Shown piece by piece: positions 41,701 to 52,900 of a stretch of DNA of 64,000 nucleotides (positions are counted from its first letter, which is position 1; the number at the start of each line of letters is the position of its first letter). The DNA comes from Rotaria sp. Silwood1. Lineage: Eukaryota > Rotifera > Eurotatoria > Philodinida > Philodinidae. The notes below the pieces were generated by a model. That model was given only the letters and a program-made list of their open reading frames with translations, did not search any database and had not been told where the DNA came from. A program made the position numbers and the translations under genes. The DNA lies in assembly GCA_905250075.1 (NCBI GenBank), contig CAJNOP010000026.1, forward strand, positions 1,611,098 through 1,675,097. The letters run 5' to 3'.

Positions 41701-42395
41701 GATGACAAATACATTTAAACGTTGAATTTAATCGTGCTATACAATGACCATTATTTAAACATGGTTTTTCTTCTTCACATTTATTAATCATTGTAATAAT
41801 AAGATCACAGGAATTTGTTTCTGCATTATATTCACCACCATTTAAACATGATACAATTTCATAATGAAATTCGTCACGACATTGAATATATTTTGTTTTA
41901 TCTTTTGAATATGCAAGTTTTTTTGATGGATAAGCACCAATACATGGCGATAGTACTAAAAGCAAAACGAAATATAAAACTTCAATGAATGAAAAACAAA
42001 GTATTATTACGAACATCGTTGAACATCTGTTAATTTACCTTGAATTAATTGAGATTTTTCACTAAAAAAGTATAATTAATAAGTAAAGTTAGAAGAGGCT
42101 ATGTTAACATACGTCTCAGGTGATGATATTAATTCTTCATTTTGTTCTTCTTCAATAACAGAAACTTTGTCAACTGAATCATTGTTTTCTAGATTAGTTG
42201 AATTTAAAGTCTCTAAAAGATAAGAAATTATTCAGAAAACAAAAACGAACGAAGAATTTTTCGTAATAATTACCTGTACTGATAGTACGACCATTAGTAT
42301 GTAAGATAAAAAGTAAAAGTAAGACAAACCTGAGCGAAAACTATACAAACAAAGTGAAAAATAAATATAGAAATAGACATAACAAGACTAACCAT
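35776..42395 (-). CDS. Secreted chitin-binding-like/EGF protein with a microexon-encoded Q/S/T-rich tail, about 40 exons, >1090 aa
   Basis: From the 5' end, exon 1 is just ATG (42393-42395). Exon 2 (42274-42340) completes a signal peptide, M-F-S-L-R-F-V-L-L-L-L-F-I-L. Exons 3-4 (42113-42212, 42039-42061) are acidic. Exons 5-6 (41539-41955, 41190-41481) carry a four-Cys chitin-binding-like module, two six-Cys EGF domains, a second four-Cys module and a Lys-rich stretch. Exons 7-40 encode a Gln/Ser/Thr/Asn-rich tail with recurring Q-W or S-W. All complete exons from 40665-40718 down to 35870-35959 start and end in phase 1 and have lengths divisible by 3 (36-195 nt). The last exon (35776-35816) ends G-S-W-Y-Y. 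The gap at 39345-39354 truncates exon 16 and may hide others. A secreted or cuticular matrix role is inferred. The protein is unknown to me. Confidence 0.8.
36771..37253 (-). repeat. Five-exon block, downstream copy (introns included)
   Basis: Five consecutive exons (37209-37253, 37100-37159, 37015-37050, 36895-36957, 36771-36842) encode in order N-L-P-Q-S-N, Q-I-P-E, S-D-T-T-Q, N-Q-Q-T-F-V-E-T-T-T-Q-P-Y-K and F-x-N-Q-N-H-E-K-P. The same order occurs in the upstream copy at 39036-39891, and some intron sequence is also shared (for example AGAAAGTTTATAC beside the S-D-T-T-Q exon). This indicates segmental duplication of DNA within the gene, not convergence of single exons. Confidence 0.8.
39036..39891 (-). 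repeat. Five-exon block, upstream copy with a locally multiplied exon pair
   Basis: In transcript order: N-L-P-Q-S-N exon (39847-39891), Q-I-P-E exon (39733-39792), then three successive pairs of a T-T-Q exon and a N-Q-Q-x-F-V-E exon (39649-39684/39522-39593, 39437-39472/39355-39380 cut by the gap, 39266-39301/39146-39208), then the F-x-N-Q-N-H-E-K-P start of exon 38949-39095. The downstream copy has a single pair. The pair, including its introns, has therefore been multiplied in tandem, or lost in the other copy. Confidence 0.8.
39345..39354. other. Assembly gap (10 N)
   Basis: Undetermined bases inside the tandemly repeated exon pairs, as expected where near-identical repeats break an assembly. 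It truncates one N-Q-Q-x-F-V-E exon, and more repeat units may be missing. Confidence 0.99.
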
Positions 42396-42491
42396 TATTG
42401 TTATCACGCAAAAGATCGAAAAATAAAATCAATACAACAGATCGCGAACAGTCGATAAAATGAACATGAATCTATAAACATCATTCTTCTG

Positions 42492-42504
42492 CTTATATAT
42501 ATAT
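42492..42504 (-). promoter_or_regulatory. TATA-like box of the multi-exon secreted-protein gene
   Basis: A TATATATATATAA run on the minus strand, about 100 bp before the ATG-only first coding exon. A simple TA microsatellite is the alternative. The 620-bp region 42396-43016 separates this gene from the divergent OTU gene. Confidence 0.35.
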
Positions 42505-43016
42505 ACGACGGATAGCAAACATATAACTTAAGAATTACCTCGATTGTCATTATTTAAATTCTTTATAATACACATGTTATTCATCATGGTCACTTCTCGA
42601 AGAACAAATCAAAAATGTAAAATATATCTAAACATCATAATTCTTTTTTCCGACTACTGATAAACGTGTCGTATAAATAGTAAACAAGAAAAAAAACTTT
42701 GCTTTTACACTAACAAAATTACAATATTTATTAACATTAAGTCAATCTTTTTGTTTTCAATTAATATCTTTTGTACCCCATTGATCCTATTAAGATCACC
42801 ATAAAGTATTTCACGTGACTAAAGAAATATGTATGATCAGTACATGTACTTCAACAATGATTAAAAAGACCTTGCTCATATATGTCACACGATTTTCATG
42901 TTGCATACTCATTCATTCGACCGTGACACTGACTCTTCATATTCTCTTCTTTTTTGTTCAACCTTATATACCACCAATATAATAAACATAAAATAAGCAA
43001 TATAAAATAAGACCAA

Positions 43017-43850
43017 ATGCTTTATACAATTGAAAATTTTTATATTCAACCAACTAATAATAATAATAGTAATAATAATAATCATAATAATAATAATATT
43101 TTATTAAATTTCATCCCATCTCAACCATCGATTATTTATTTACAAACACCTATATTATCATATACATATTCTCAACCATATCAAACTAAATACATACTTC
43201 CAATAAAAACAATAAATCAACAAACAAATGAAATAAAATCCTATTCAAATGAATTAATACAAAAAGAAAGAATAAAATCTCCAATAAAAAGATCTCTAAC
43301 ACCATTAAGTGCTGAAGAACAATTAGATTTAAATCTTTCACGTTATGGTTATCGACGACAATTAGTTAATGGTGATGGAAATTGTTTTTTTACTGCTATT
43401 GCTAGTCAATTAATAACATTATATAATCAAGATCGTCATTTTCGTATAGCCATTAAAAAACGTTTAAATCTTCCTGAGAATTTATTTACAAATATTACAC
43501 AATTAGCACGTACATTACGTAAATTAGTTTGTTTAGAATGGAAAATAAATCATAAAAAATATAAACCATATATTAATGATGTTAATTATTATGATGAAAT
43601 ACGAAAATTTCGTTCGGATAAATTTTATTCATCAATTTTGGGTGATATATTACCATTAACAATAAGTAATTTAATTGGAGTAAATATTAAAATAATAACA
43701 AATCTTAGTCAATGCCCATTAATTGATGTGTGTCCACAAGATGAACCGTTAATATCAACGAAATCTTTATCTGTATTAACATTAGCATATAATCAAGAAA
43801 ATGATGGACATTATGATATTGCAGTAGAAAAAACAGAAAAAGAATTTTAG
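43017..43850 (+). CDS. OTU-domain cysteine protease (deubiquitinase-like), 277 aa
   Basis: A single exon with ATG at 43017. The first ~95 residues are Asn-rich and disordered. The OTU domain runs from about residue 105 to the end: Y-G-Y-R-R-Q-L-V-N-G-D-G-N-C-F-F gives the catalytic Asp120 and Cys123, and D-G-H-Y-D-I-A near the C-terminus gives His265. L-G-D-I-L-P-L-T-I-S-N-L-I-G-V-N-I lies between them, as in OTUs of the OTUD/otubain-like fold. All catalytic residues are present, so activity on ubiquitin or a ubiquitin-like modifier is expected. Substrate and linkage preference cannot be read from sequence. No signal peptide or membrane segment is seen, so a cytosolic protein is likely. It is divergent from the secreted-protein gene. 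Confidence 0.85.
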   Translation: MLYTIENFYIQPTNNNNSNNNNHNNNNILLNFIPSQPSIIYLQTPILSYTYSQPYQTKYILPIKTINQQTNEIKSYSNELIQKERIKSPIKRSLTPLSAEEQLDLNLSRYGYRRQLVNGDGNCFFTAIASQLITLYNQDRHFRIAIKKRLNLPENLFTNITQLARTLRKLVCLEWKINHKKYKPYINDVNYYDEIRKFRSDKFYSSILGDILPLTISNLIGVNIKIITNLSQCPLIDVCPQDEPLISTKSLSVLTLAYNQENDGHYDIAVEKTEKEF

Positions 43851-44575
43851 ATTTGTTGTTATTTTAAATGTTTCAATTTTTTTTTTCTTTCGATTGATTT
43901 AATCAATATTTTTGGGATATAAATATATCATCAAATAATATCTCATTGATATGTTTTACACCTTTTGTTAGACCTTTTTTCTTCATGATTTGATTATATC
44001 TTATAAATGAATCTCCCTTTCTCTCTTCGAAATTTTTTATATATTCATACGTACAAATTATTAATATCGAAATTTGTTTTTGTATGTATATCACGCGAAA
44101 AACAATTTTTTGAATAAATTTCTATCGACTATAGACATTGTCAAACTTAACGATTAATATTTATCAATATAAACAAAAATAAATATTTTGAATTTGATGA
44201 TACAAGATTTCACAGTACTTTATATGTAAAATTCTGCTCTATAGAATACGTCCAAAATATAAATTAACAAATAGAATATAGTAAATAAAAGTTATGTAGG
44301 TCAATTTTCGATCATTTAAAGTTATTTTAGCATAAATGAAAAATAACATATATTAATATTTGACGCGTGCTGATCGAAAGTTTACTGTTATCTTGAATAG
44401 AACAGTCACCTTTGAAAAAAATCAAATTATTAGCACGTCTATTTTATCAAGTATCTTTGTTTTTTCCCTATTATTTTTACGAATAATTATAGGATTCCTG
44501 CTATGAGCACATGTGCGTATAAAAACCAAACATTTGTATATAAATAACTTTCTATTAATGAATTTTTCAGTTAAT
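43851..44575. other. Intergenic between OTU and Cys-rich genes
   Basis: AT-rich. A likely splice or trans-splice acceptor (TTTTTCAG ending at 44570) lies five bases before the next start codon. No gene is supported. Confidence 0.4.
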
Positions 44576-44848
44576 ATGGGTGCCGAATACAGTCAACCGA
44601 CACGACTTGCAGCATTAAGCACTTTTATAGCGGATGCAAATAGTGGTTCAGAAAGAGGTGCATCTAGAGTACGTTGTTGGAAATGTTCAGGTCATGGACG
44701 ACTTTATATTGAAGAAGAATGCACTTCATGTCGATGTCAAGATCAAGGAACTTGGTCGAATTATACAAGACATTGTTCATGTAATGGCTATGGTCGTAAA
44801 ACAAGTACTCAAATATGTGATGATTGTCATGGGCGAGGTTATCGATAA
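44576..44848 (+). CDS. DnaJ-type Cys-rich zinc-finger mini-protein with N-myristoylation signal, 90 aa
   Basis: Start M-G-A-E-Y-S, just after a TTTTTCAG acceptor. Gly2 and Ser6 fit the N-myristoylation consensus. The first 30 residues are otherwise unremarkable. Residues 34-90 hold C-x-x-C-x-G-x-G-like motifs: C34-W-K-C37-S-G-H-G, C49-T-S-C52, C67-S-C69-N-G-Y-G and C81-D-D-C84-H-G-R-G. These resemble the zinc-binding central region of DnaJ/Hsp40, but no J-domain is present upstream. Stand-alone proteins of this kind exist in animals and plants as small chaperone-like or redox proteins. The role here is unknown. Membrane tethering through myristate is inference from the N-terminus. The stop codon is 96 bp from that of the convergent GST-like gene. 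Confidence 0.7.
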   Translation: MGAEYSQPTRLAALSTFIADANSGSERGASRVRCWKCSGHGRLYIEEECTSCRCQDQGTWSNYTRHCSCNGYGRKTSTQICDDCHGRGYR

Positions 44849-44944
44849 GAAAAAAAAAAGAACATACGAACATTTTTTTTCTGCTCTTTTATTTGTTTAA
44901 CTAAAGAAAAAAACCGTTTATATAAAGAATCCATTATCCGTAGA

Positions 44945-46339
44945 TTAATTTTTATGTTCATTAATAATTGATGGGGGCGGTGGTGGTTGTGGTATTGGTG
45001 GTGGTGGCGGTGGTGGGATAACATCAGTTGCTCGTAATGGTGTTGGTTCTTTATCTTTTCTTGAACTACTAGGAGATTTTGATGTTCTTATTGGTCGTTG
45101 TTTGGTTTGTGGAATTGGTGGTGATGATTCTATATCTTTTGTTGAAACTCTAGGTGATTGTGATGATCTCACTAGTTGTTGTTTCGTTGGTGGGATTGGC
45201 GGTGGTGGTTCTATCTCTTTTCTTGAAATAGTAGGTGATTTTGATGATATCATTGATCGTTGTTTTGTTTGTAAAAGTGGTGTTGGTTCTTTTGAATGAC
45301 GTCGATGATGAGGATGATGATGGTGATGGTGATGATGATAATGATAATGGCCTGATTCACTTCCTTCATGTGATCGATGTCGATGTTGATGAGGTGGTAT
45401 ATTTGGTAGAGGTGATTTTGTTGCATGACGTCGTGATTGTGGAGATCTATGATGATGATGATGATGATATTTTTGAATTTCATTATTATTCGTTTTTATA
45501 TTCATATAATTTGATAATCTTGGATGTTTTTCTAAACGTCGATATGCGTCTTTTAAATGAGAATAATTATCAAGTAATTTTGTATCAATTTTAACTAAAT
45601 GATTTATTGTATCATAAACAATTAAGTCAGCTAACGATACATGTGAACCTAAATAAAATGGACCACGACGATTAAATATTTCATAAAAATTTTCTAATTG
45701 TTTTAAATATGTTGTTGAATGATCTGTTATTAATTGATGTAATGTTTGTTCATTATTAGCTGATGAATTATTATTTTGTTGAAAAATTTTTTCTCGAAAT
45801 TCACGAACTGTTTCATGAATAATATCAACAATAGCATGATCATGTTGACCTGTACCATATAAATGAAATTCTCTTGCTAAATAACGTATTATAGCATGTA
45901 ATTTAAAAATTTTAAAATCATGATTAATACGTAAAATAGGCAAATGTTCAAATAACATATGTTCTTTGATTCTAATCCATTCATCTTGTGTTAAAAGTTT
46001 ATTTTTATATGAAACATCAGCAAATGAAAATATAAGCCGAATTATTTCGTTATTATCACTTGTATCCAAATCATACAATTTAAATGAAGGAATATTTGGA
46101 ATAGTATTATCATGATTTTGTTCATTTATTAAATGCTTTTTACTTCTTTGTTGTTTTTTGGGTTGTTGTTGTTGTTGTTGTTGCTGTTGTTGTTGTTGTT
46201 GTTGTTGACCGTGTTGAAGTTGTAAGTTATAAAATGATGGAACAGAAGGTGGTCCTACGCCAAAATTATTGGGCATTCCATTGAAAGGTGTTGTTTTATA
46301 AGGTGGCGGATAAAAACTTGCAGCATTTTTTCTCATCAT
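44945..46339 (-). CDS. GST-fold protein (sigma-like) with polyQ N-terminus and His/Pro-rich tail, about 464 aa
   Basis: A single exon. The start is the first ATG of an ATG-ATG pair at 46334-46339. The upstream in-frame codon is only GTG. After a Pro-rich leader and a polyQ run, residues ~75-290 form a glutathione S-transferase fold: thioredoxin-like part with N-E-I-I-R-L-I-F-S-F-A-D-V-S-Y, E-H-L-P-I-L-R-I and A-I-I-R-Y-L-A-R-E, then the helical part with F-Y-L-G-S-H-V-S-L-A-D-L-I-V-Y-D. The tail (~290-464) has His6-10 runs, four S-K-S-P/S-Q-S-P phosphosite-like repeats and P7/P5 stretches. The glutathione-binding Q-S before A-I-x-R-Y-L is K-L here, and the R-G-R-A-E stretch is D-N-N-E. It may be non-catalytic and used as an interaction scaffold. 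Sigma-type GSTs are ~200 aa, so the extensions are unusual. Confidence 0.75.
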   Translation of the reverse strand: MMRKNAASFYPPPYKTTPFNGMPNNFGVGPPSVPSFYNLQLQHGQQQQQQQQQQQQQQQPKKQQRSKKHLINEQNHDNTIPNIPSFKLYDLDTSDNNEIIRLIFSFADVSYKNKLLTQDEWIRIKEHMLFEHLPILRINHDFKIFKLHAIIRYLAREFHLYGTGQHDHAIVDIIHETVREFREKIFQQNNNSSANNEQTLHQLITDHSTTYLKQLENFYEIFNRRGPFYLGSHVSLADLIVYDTINHLVKIDTKLLDNYSHLKDAYRRLEKHPRLSNYMNIKTNNNEIQKYHHHHHHRSPQSRRHATKSPLPNIPPHQHRHRSHEGSESGHYHYHHHHHHHHPHHRRHSKEPTPLLQTKQRSMISSKSPTISRKEIEPPPPIPPTKQQLVRSSQSPRVSTKDIESSPPIPQTKQRPIRTSKSPSSSRKDKEPTPLRATDVIPPPPPPPIPQPPPPPSIINEHKN

Positions 46340-46470
46340 ATTTTCAGTACAATGCACTCAAATGTATGTAGGTGTACAAATGAATCGATATATACTAATG
46401 ATGTAAGAGTTTGCAATCAAAATGAACGAAACAAACTAATAAACGATAACTCAATGAACCGTCGCATTTT

Positions 46471-46484
46471 TATATATATATATA
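46471..46484 (-). promoter_or_regulatory. TATA-like run upstream of the GST-fold gene
   Basis: A TATATATATATATA run on the minus strand, 132-145 bp before the start codon. It could be the core promoter or just a microsatellite. Confidence 0.3.
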
Positions 46485-46968
46485 CTGCTCATTTTTGACA
46501 GATAGATGACTTTCGTTGGCTGAATGTACATACATATACATATGTAAAAAATTAGAGATGGGAGCTGATTGATCGTAATCGAAAAAAAAGAAAAAAAGCC
46601 CTATAATAATTTTGCATATCTTCAATGTTCATCTATACGTCATAATAGTTCTGTCATGTTTATGACTTACCATTACTTTCATAGGTGACTATCATTAGAA
46701 AAATGTTTCATTTTATTTCTGTATGAAATTTCATTGAAATCATATTAGAGCTGGAGTTTGATTCCGAAGGTTGCCCATACATCGACATAATCATCGAAAG
46801 AACGGAATGATATGTGGACTAAGTTGGTGATAAATAAATTATTTTAAATAAAAAAGAGATCCTTTTATTTGGCTTTTTTAATCAAATCAAGGGTTACAAA
46901 CAAAAAAAAAGCAAAAAAGAATTCAATATGAAAAAAGAGAAAAGAAAACACTATAATTGAAATTCTGT

Positions 46969-49900
46969 TCAATGTATTCGTGAAAGTTCTTCAATTGTTT
47001 TGACTAGCTCTTCAACAGTTGTATTCAATGAAACGTTATTTTCTCCCTAAATGAAACAAATAAATTAGAAAAAATAAATATTTTCAAATGAAATTAATTA
47101 ATTAAAACATACATGTAAATCTTTAATAAGCTCCTGTTGAACAGTTTTTGGTAAATCAAGATATGTTTCAATAAGGTCACCATCAATAAAACCATTTGAA
47201 ACATTTAAACGTCCGTCTGAATCAAATGAACGCCATGTACTATGATCGATTTTACCAACACTTGGAACATATTCAGCTAATTTTAATTGTAATGACATAA
47301 GTAATTTATATAATGTTGGTGGTAATTGAAGAAGAAGACCAATATAGCCAGATACAGCACCCATTAAAATACATGTTTCAAGGATAATTGTCGATTCAGC
47401 TGTTTGTTGTGTAACAAGACAACCTATAAGAAATATTCAATAGATTTTAAAACGATAATATTTATTAATGAAAATATTTTTGTTTTTGTATTTTGCCTAA
47501 ATTCAGAAAAATTATTTGTGAAAATTTGAAAAAATATGACTTATTCATATACAAATGTTTTATTCTATATTAGAGGTATACAGAGTTACTTTACTTTACC
47601 CTACAGAACAAGGTACAGTAAAAGTTAGAAAATTTTTTCTAAATCAGAGTATGATAAAATATGACCCTGCACATTCGTATTCTATATATACGTAATTAGA
47701 CAATGTAAAAATTTACTTTGTAGAACCGCAATTGACAGGAGATCATGTCGTATATCTGTATTTCGTTCAAGCAGTTTGAGTAAATTCTTTCAATCGAAGT
47801 TTTTGTTAAAGATCGATTGAAGAAAATGCAAACAAATCTTACACTTATTCGATATTATCTGTGAAAATACTCTTGTGATATTGAACTATCGATTTAGAAA
47901 ATAAACTTGTTAGCAAAATTTCCTTTAGTGCTCAAGAATCAAACTCACATGTGTCCTTTAGTTTCACATTACTCATACAACATACGTAACATCAAAAATC
48001 TCTAGTAGACTATAGAGTTGTTTTCCAATGAAAACGATACCTTATTTATTTCTGAATGTCGAACTGAAATTTTTTTTGCTTGTCTTGCTGCTGTTTGCTC
48101 GTCATTTTTCTTTTTTGTATTTGGTTTTTCTTAATTTAACATTATTATTAGTATTATTATTATTATTCTGAACATTGATTTAACAGTTGTACATATTCAT
48201 TATAGTTGTAACACATCTCAATGCACTATTATATATCTTGATAAGCTTACAAACAGTAATATTCTTTATTTGATAAAATTACAACTTGATCAGTTCACGC
48301 TTTTTTTATGTTGAGCATCTGATGACCGTGGTAAACTAATGCATCCGTACCTATCATCCTTGACACCTTGAATATAAATTTTTATCTGCACAAAAATCAC
48401 AAACTGCTCTATTTAGAATATTCACAAGCATATTTTAGTAATTCAAATTTCAACGAAAGCTTTTAACTGTTAAGAACAATCGATATCTATTCGTCAATGT
48501 TATTTAGCGTCTTTTCCATTGCTAAGAAACTCAAGGAATGAATCTGACGTTGATTGCTAAGGTTTATAAACGAGATAATAACAAAAGAAAATAAATAATA
48601 ATAACGAACTATATTTACCACGGCGAAATAAATTAATTTCTTCTCCTACATGATATGATCCAAGTTCATTTAATATATTTCTTTCTTGTTCTTTTGTTGA
48701 ACCACTATTTTTATGACATGATATTAAATTTCCGCCATCTTCTGCACATATAAATGCATCATCATCAATAAATTCACATGCTATTGTCCATTGTGGATGA
48801 GGATCATGTGCAATCTACAAATCAGAATTATACACTTCAGTAAAAAGAAATAAAATTCTATTACGATTTTTTACATTTTCAAATTTGTTTTCATCAATAT
48901 TATAACGAAAAACTGTTAATGATCTCATTAAATCACCAGTTAAAATAAAATCATCTTTAACTTTTAATTCTAAACATTCAACAGACTCTGTAGATGTTTG
49001 TGATAATTGTATTAATTCATGATTTTCTAATGAAAATGTATACAATCGAATCTAAATATTTATTTAATTTAATCAAAATAATAAAAAAAAATATTATTAA
49101 AATAAATTTTCTTACTCCATTGCCAATTGAAACCAGTAATTTGCCATGAAATGGTAACATTTTAAGTGGTACTTCATTCAATTCTTTTTCTGAAATCATA
49201 TTCATATGACCATTTTTATAACGAAATAAAATTATTCGACCATATTTTGGATCATCTTCATCATTACATATGATTGTTGTACCAACAGCAATATATGGTA
49301 TTGAAGGATCATCAGCAAATGTTAATACACATAAACTAATTGCTTCTTCATTATTCAATAGTTTAACAGATGCATGAGCTAAAAGTAATCGAAGAAAAAA
49401 TAGATTGAGTATAAAAACTTAATTCTATATTGGAATTAAGATACTCGAAATAAATTTTAATCCTTCTTGTAAAAGTTTCAAACATTTAGCGAAACAGAAA
49501 TTAGAAAAAATAACTTTTCTTTGATTAATGATCTTCTTAGAAGTATCGATACTTCTTTTGAAAAAAATTTTGAAATATGCATCCAGCAATACATTTTCTC
49601 ATAACATAAAATTATGCCTGAATTCAAAATAACTTTCTAGTTACACTACAGTGTAGAGTATAACCCATGGGATCCAAAATTTTCGGACCTGAACCTAACC
49701 CGATGGGCTCTTGTCTACACTCCAGAACCGATCTACTTTTCTAAAGGACAAACGGTGAATTTTGTATTCCAGGAGTTCGTCGTTTCCCTTGAAGAAAAGC
49801 TAAATAAATAAATGAATGATACAGTCACAATCTATTATTAATCATAACTGTAGTTAGTCAAAATAATACAAAAAAAATCATGTCTCATCATTCAGTAGCA

Positions 49901-52900
49901 AAGATACGTCATTGGATATTATCATACTTACACTTGTTAGTCAAGAAACGAAGTTCTTTTATTGAAAATTTATAACTAAGAAAACAAGACACGCAAGCGA
50001 TTCGCCTGAGATTTTGTTCTAGATTATTTGAATTTCTGCTACAATTTTTCAACTGAATTCTTTGAATTCATCGTTGAAAAAGTTTTTTTTCTATCTTAAC
50101 ATTCTAAAATGTCATTAGATCAAATTGTTTCATTCAATCTTTCAATGTTAATTTCTTATAATTTCAATCATAAAATAAATCTTTACCTTCATGTGTATGT
50201 TGATCAAGAACAACAATTGAATTACAAACATCATTTTCTTCTTGTTGTTGTTCTGTCAAAACCTTTATTTTTTCTATCTTTGTTGTACAATCAATTTTTT
50301 GATATGCTTGTTTACTAATAGGTACAATTGTATCTGTTTGATATGAATTCATATATTGTGTTAAAATAATATAAATTTTTTCTTCATCCATATAAGCAAT
50401 ACGTTTTACTGATTCACCCAATACTAATGAACGTACATGTAACTTTTGTATATCATCAATACGACCAAGTATAACACCCATATCAGTAACTAACGTTAAA
50501 CTTGGTCCATAATATTCTGAATTAAATGAACACATACAAACAATTTCACGTAAATTAACAGATGAAAAAACAAGTTTATTATTTGTTGATGATATTACTG
50601 ATGGATGATCACTACAAGCAAATAATACAGTACGTGAATTATTTATTGTTGAAGATAAATCTGTATGTTGACAAATAGTTAATGTTGTAGGTTTTGTACC
50701 TAATGGAACTTTTTTTCTTTCATATAATAAACCTCGTTCAATATCAAGTAAATAATAAACAATAGGACCATCAGCTAATGAAACAAATACATAGGGTTGA
50801 CCATCAAATGTTATCATTGCAACTGATCGTGGTAATGTGTCTGAAAGTAAAATAACATAATGAGGATGTTTTAAATTTTTATATCTTATTAAATTGCTTA
50901 AAACAAAACAAACACTTTCTTTATCAGAAGTATCTCGAGCGCAGCGAGAATTGATTTCTCTATCTCGAAAGTTCTTCGTTTTTATTCAGCGTTTAATTGT
51001 TTTTCTTACTCATCAATTCCCAGAAAAAATTATTTAACCTCCACCTCCAATCTTGATGCCTTCAAGAAACTCTTACTCTTAATTTACCTGATGTTAATAA
51101 CTCTTTATGTAGAATATCAAGTGTTGGTAATCGACATATCCAAACAGATATTTGTGTCCAAAGACCAATAACACAAAGATCAGTTCGTTCATCTCGAGAA
51201 TTTAATGGTGTTATGTCTAAGCAAGCAATATTATGTGGTAATTGACATTTACTGAAAATAGAAAAAGATCAATTGAAAATCACTTTTTTTCTTTTTTGTT
51301 ATTAATAATTTAATTTACTTAATTTCTTTTAAACTTGCTGGACCAATTTCAAAATAAAATAATTTATTTCCAATAGCACATACACATTGTGTTTGATTTG
51401 ATGAAGCAACTGTTATTTCATTATTTTCATTTTTCCATTCAATAAGTAAATCTTGACCATGATTACCAATTAAACGTATTGAATAGGTTGTTATCTAATC
51501 AAATGAGAATTTATTTATTTTTCCAATCGCATAAAATTTTACTTGTAAATATTGATTAGATGTAACATTAGTACAAAATAATGTTTGATGTTGAAAATCA
51601 AATGCTGGTAATTCAATTTCTTCGATTTCATCATTTTGTAAATGAAATAATCTAATAATAATAATAATAATAGTAGAAGAACAAGTAAAAGAAAAAATTT
51701 ACCTTGTTTGATCAAAGAATGCAACAACAAGATGATTATCATGTTGATTATCAATTTTTAATGCCCAAATTCCTAGAAAATACACCAAAAAACAAACCGA
51801 TCGACTTTATTTTCTTCAAGATGAAATTTTTCAAATATATTAACACAATGTTATCAATTTCGAAAATAAATAGCATATGATATGATGTGAAAGTCAGAGC
51901 ACATAATATTCGTTCATTGTTTCGTTTAATAAAAGATTATTGGTTAGTTAGAAAATCTCGTAAGAAAAAAGTTCGGAATTGTGTTGTTGAAGAGCAAAAT
52001 AAGGGTTTTTGTGCAGTTCTTAATTTGTATCTTGGATAAAATACTAGTTTCTATGAAAATCGATAATCATGTTTCAAACACTACTTTGGAAAAATAGAAA
52101 AGCAATTAGCCCACTTTGTAGAACAAGCTTTGCTCTAGAAAATTAAGCCATCAAAAAGTGTTTCACACTTTAAATTTATTATGGCTCAATCGAAATATAC
52201 AACTAATCAAAATAGTACTTTATAAAACCCCTATATTGGATCGGTTGAAATAATCCGATGATATCTATAACAGACTTATATATGGTTAATTGATCAAAAT
52301 ATGTAAAGATGAGAGCCATCATAGGAAAAAAACAACACTTCGAAATGTATAAATGTTGTAGTCATTTTATTAAGCTTAAATTTTCATTTTAATAAAATAA
52401 TATTCAGCATATTTTCTGATTATGAGTGTAATTTTATAATGCTTCATATTGGTAAAAAGTTTTATATTAGCAATCGTCTTATTTTATGAAGTTTATTGTT
52501 TTCAATTTAATCTTTAATACATCAGTTGCTTCGATTTGTCTGTCCGACAATTTTATTTAAAAAGAAAACCTTCAATATTCATTTCAATACCATGTAAATG
52601 ATATATATAGCCAATAGAAAACTTGTGAAGCGTCATTCAACAAGGCTTGAGTAAATATGAGTATGCCAAAAGAAAAATTATTCATGCATGAAGAAATATT
52701 AGTATAGAAAATTCTGAGAAAATGATTAATAATGTTTCAAAAAGGTTAAAAGCAATCGTCCGAAAACAAGGTCAATGCATCAGAAAATGTTTTTATTGAC
52801 ATTTATACAAAATGACAATCTTATAAACTTACAAAGCATTCTGACGCTTCTTTTTCAGAACAATTTCTTCTTTTCTGATTTTTTTCAAAAAATGTAAGAT

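Noticed and set aside
45235..45594. Asp/Val-rich 119-codon plus-strand frame
   Set aside because: It is antisense to the His-rich tail of the GST-fold gene (CAT repeats read as ATG/GAT).
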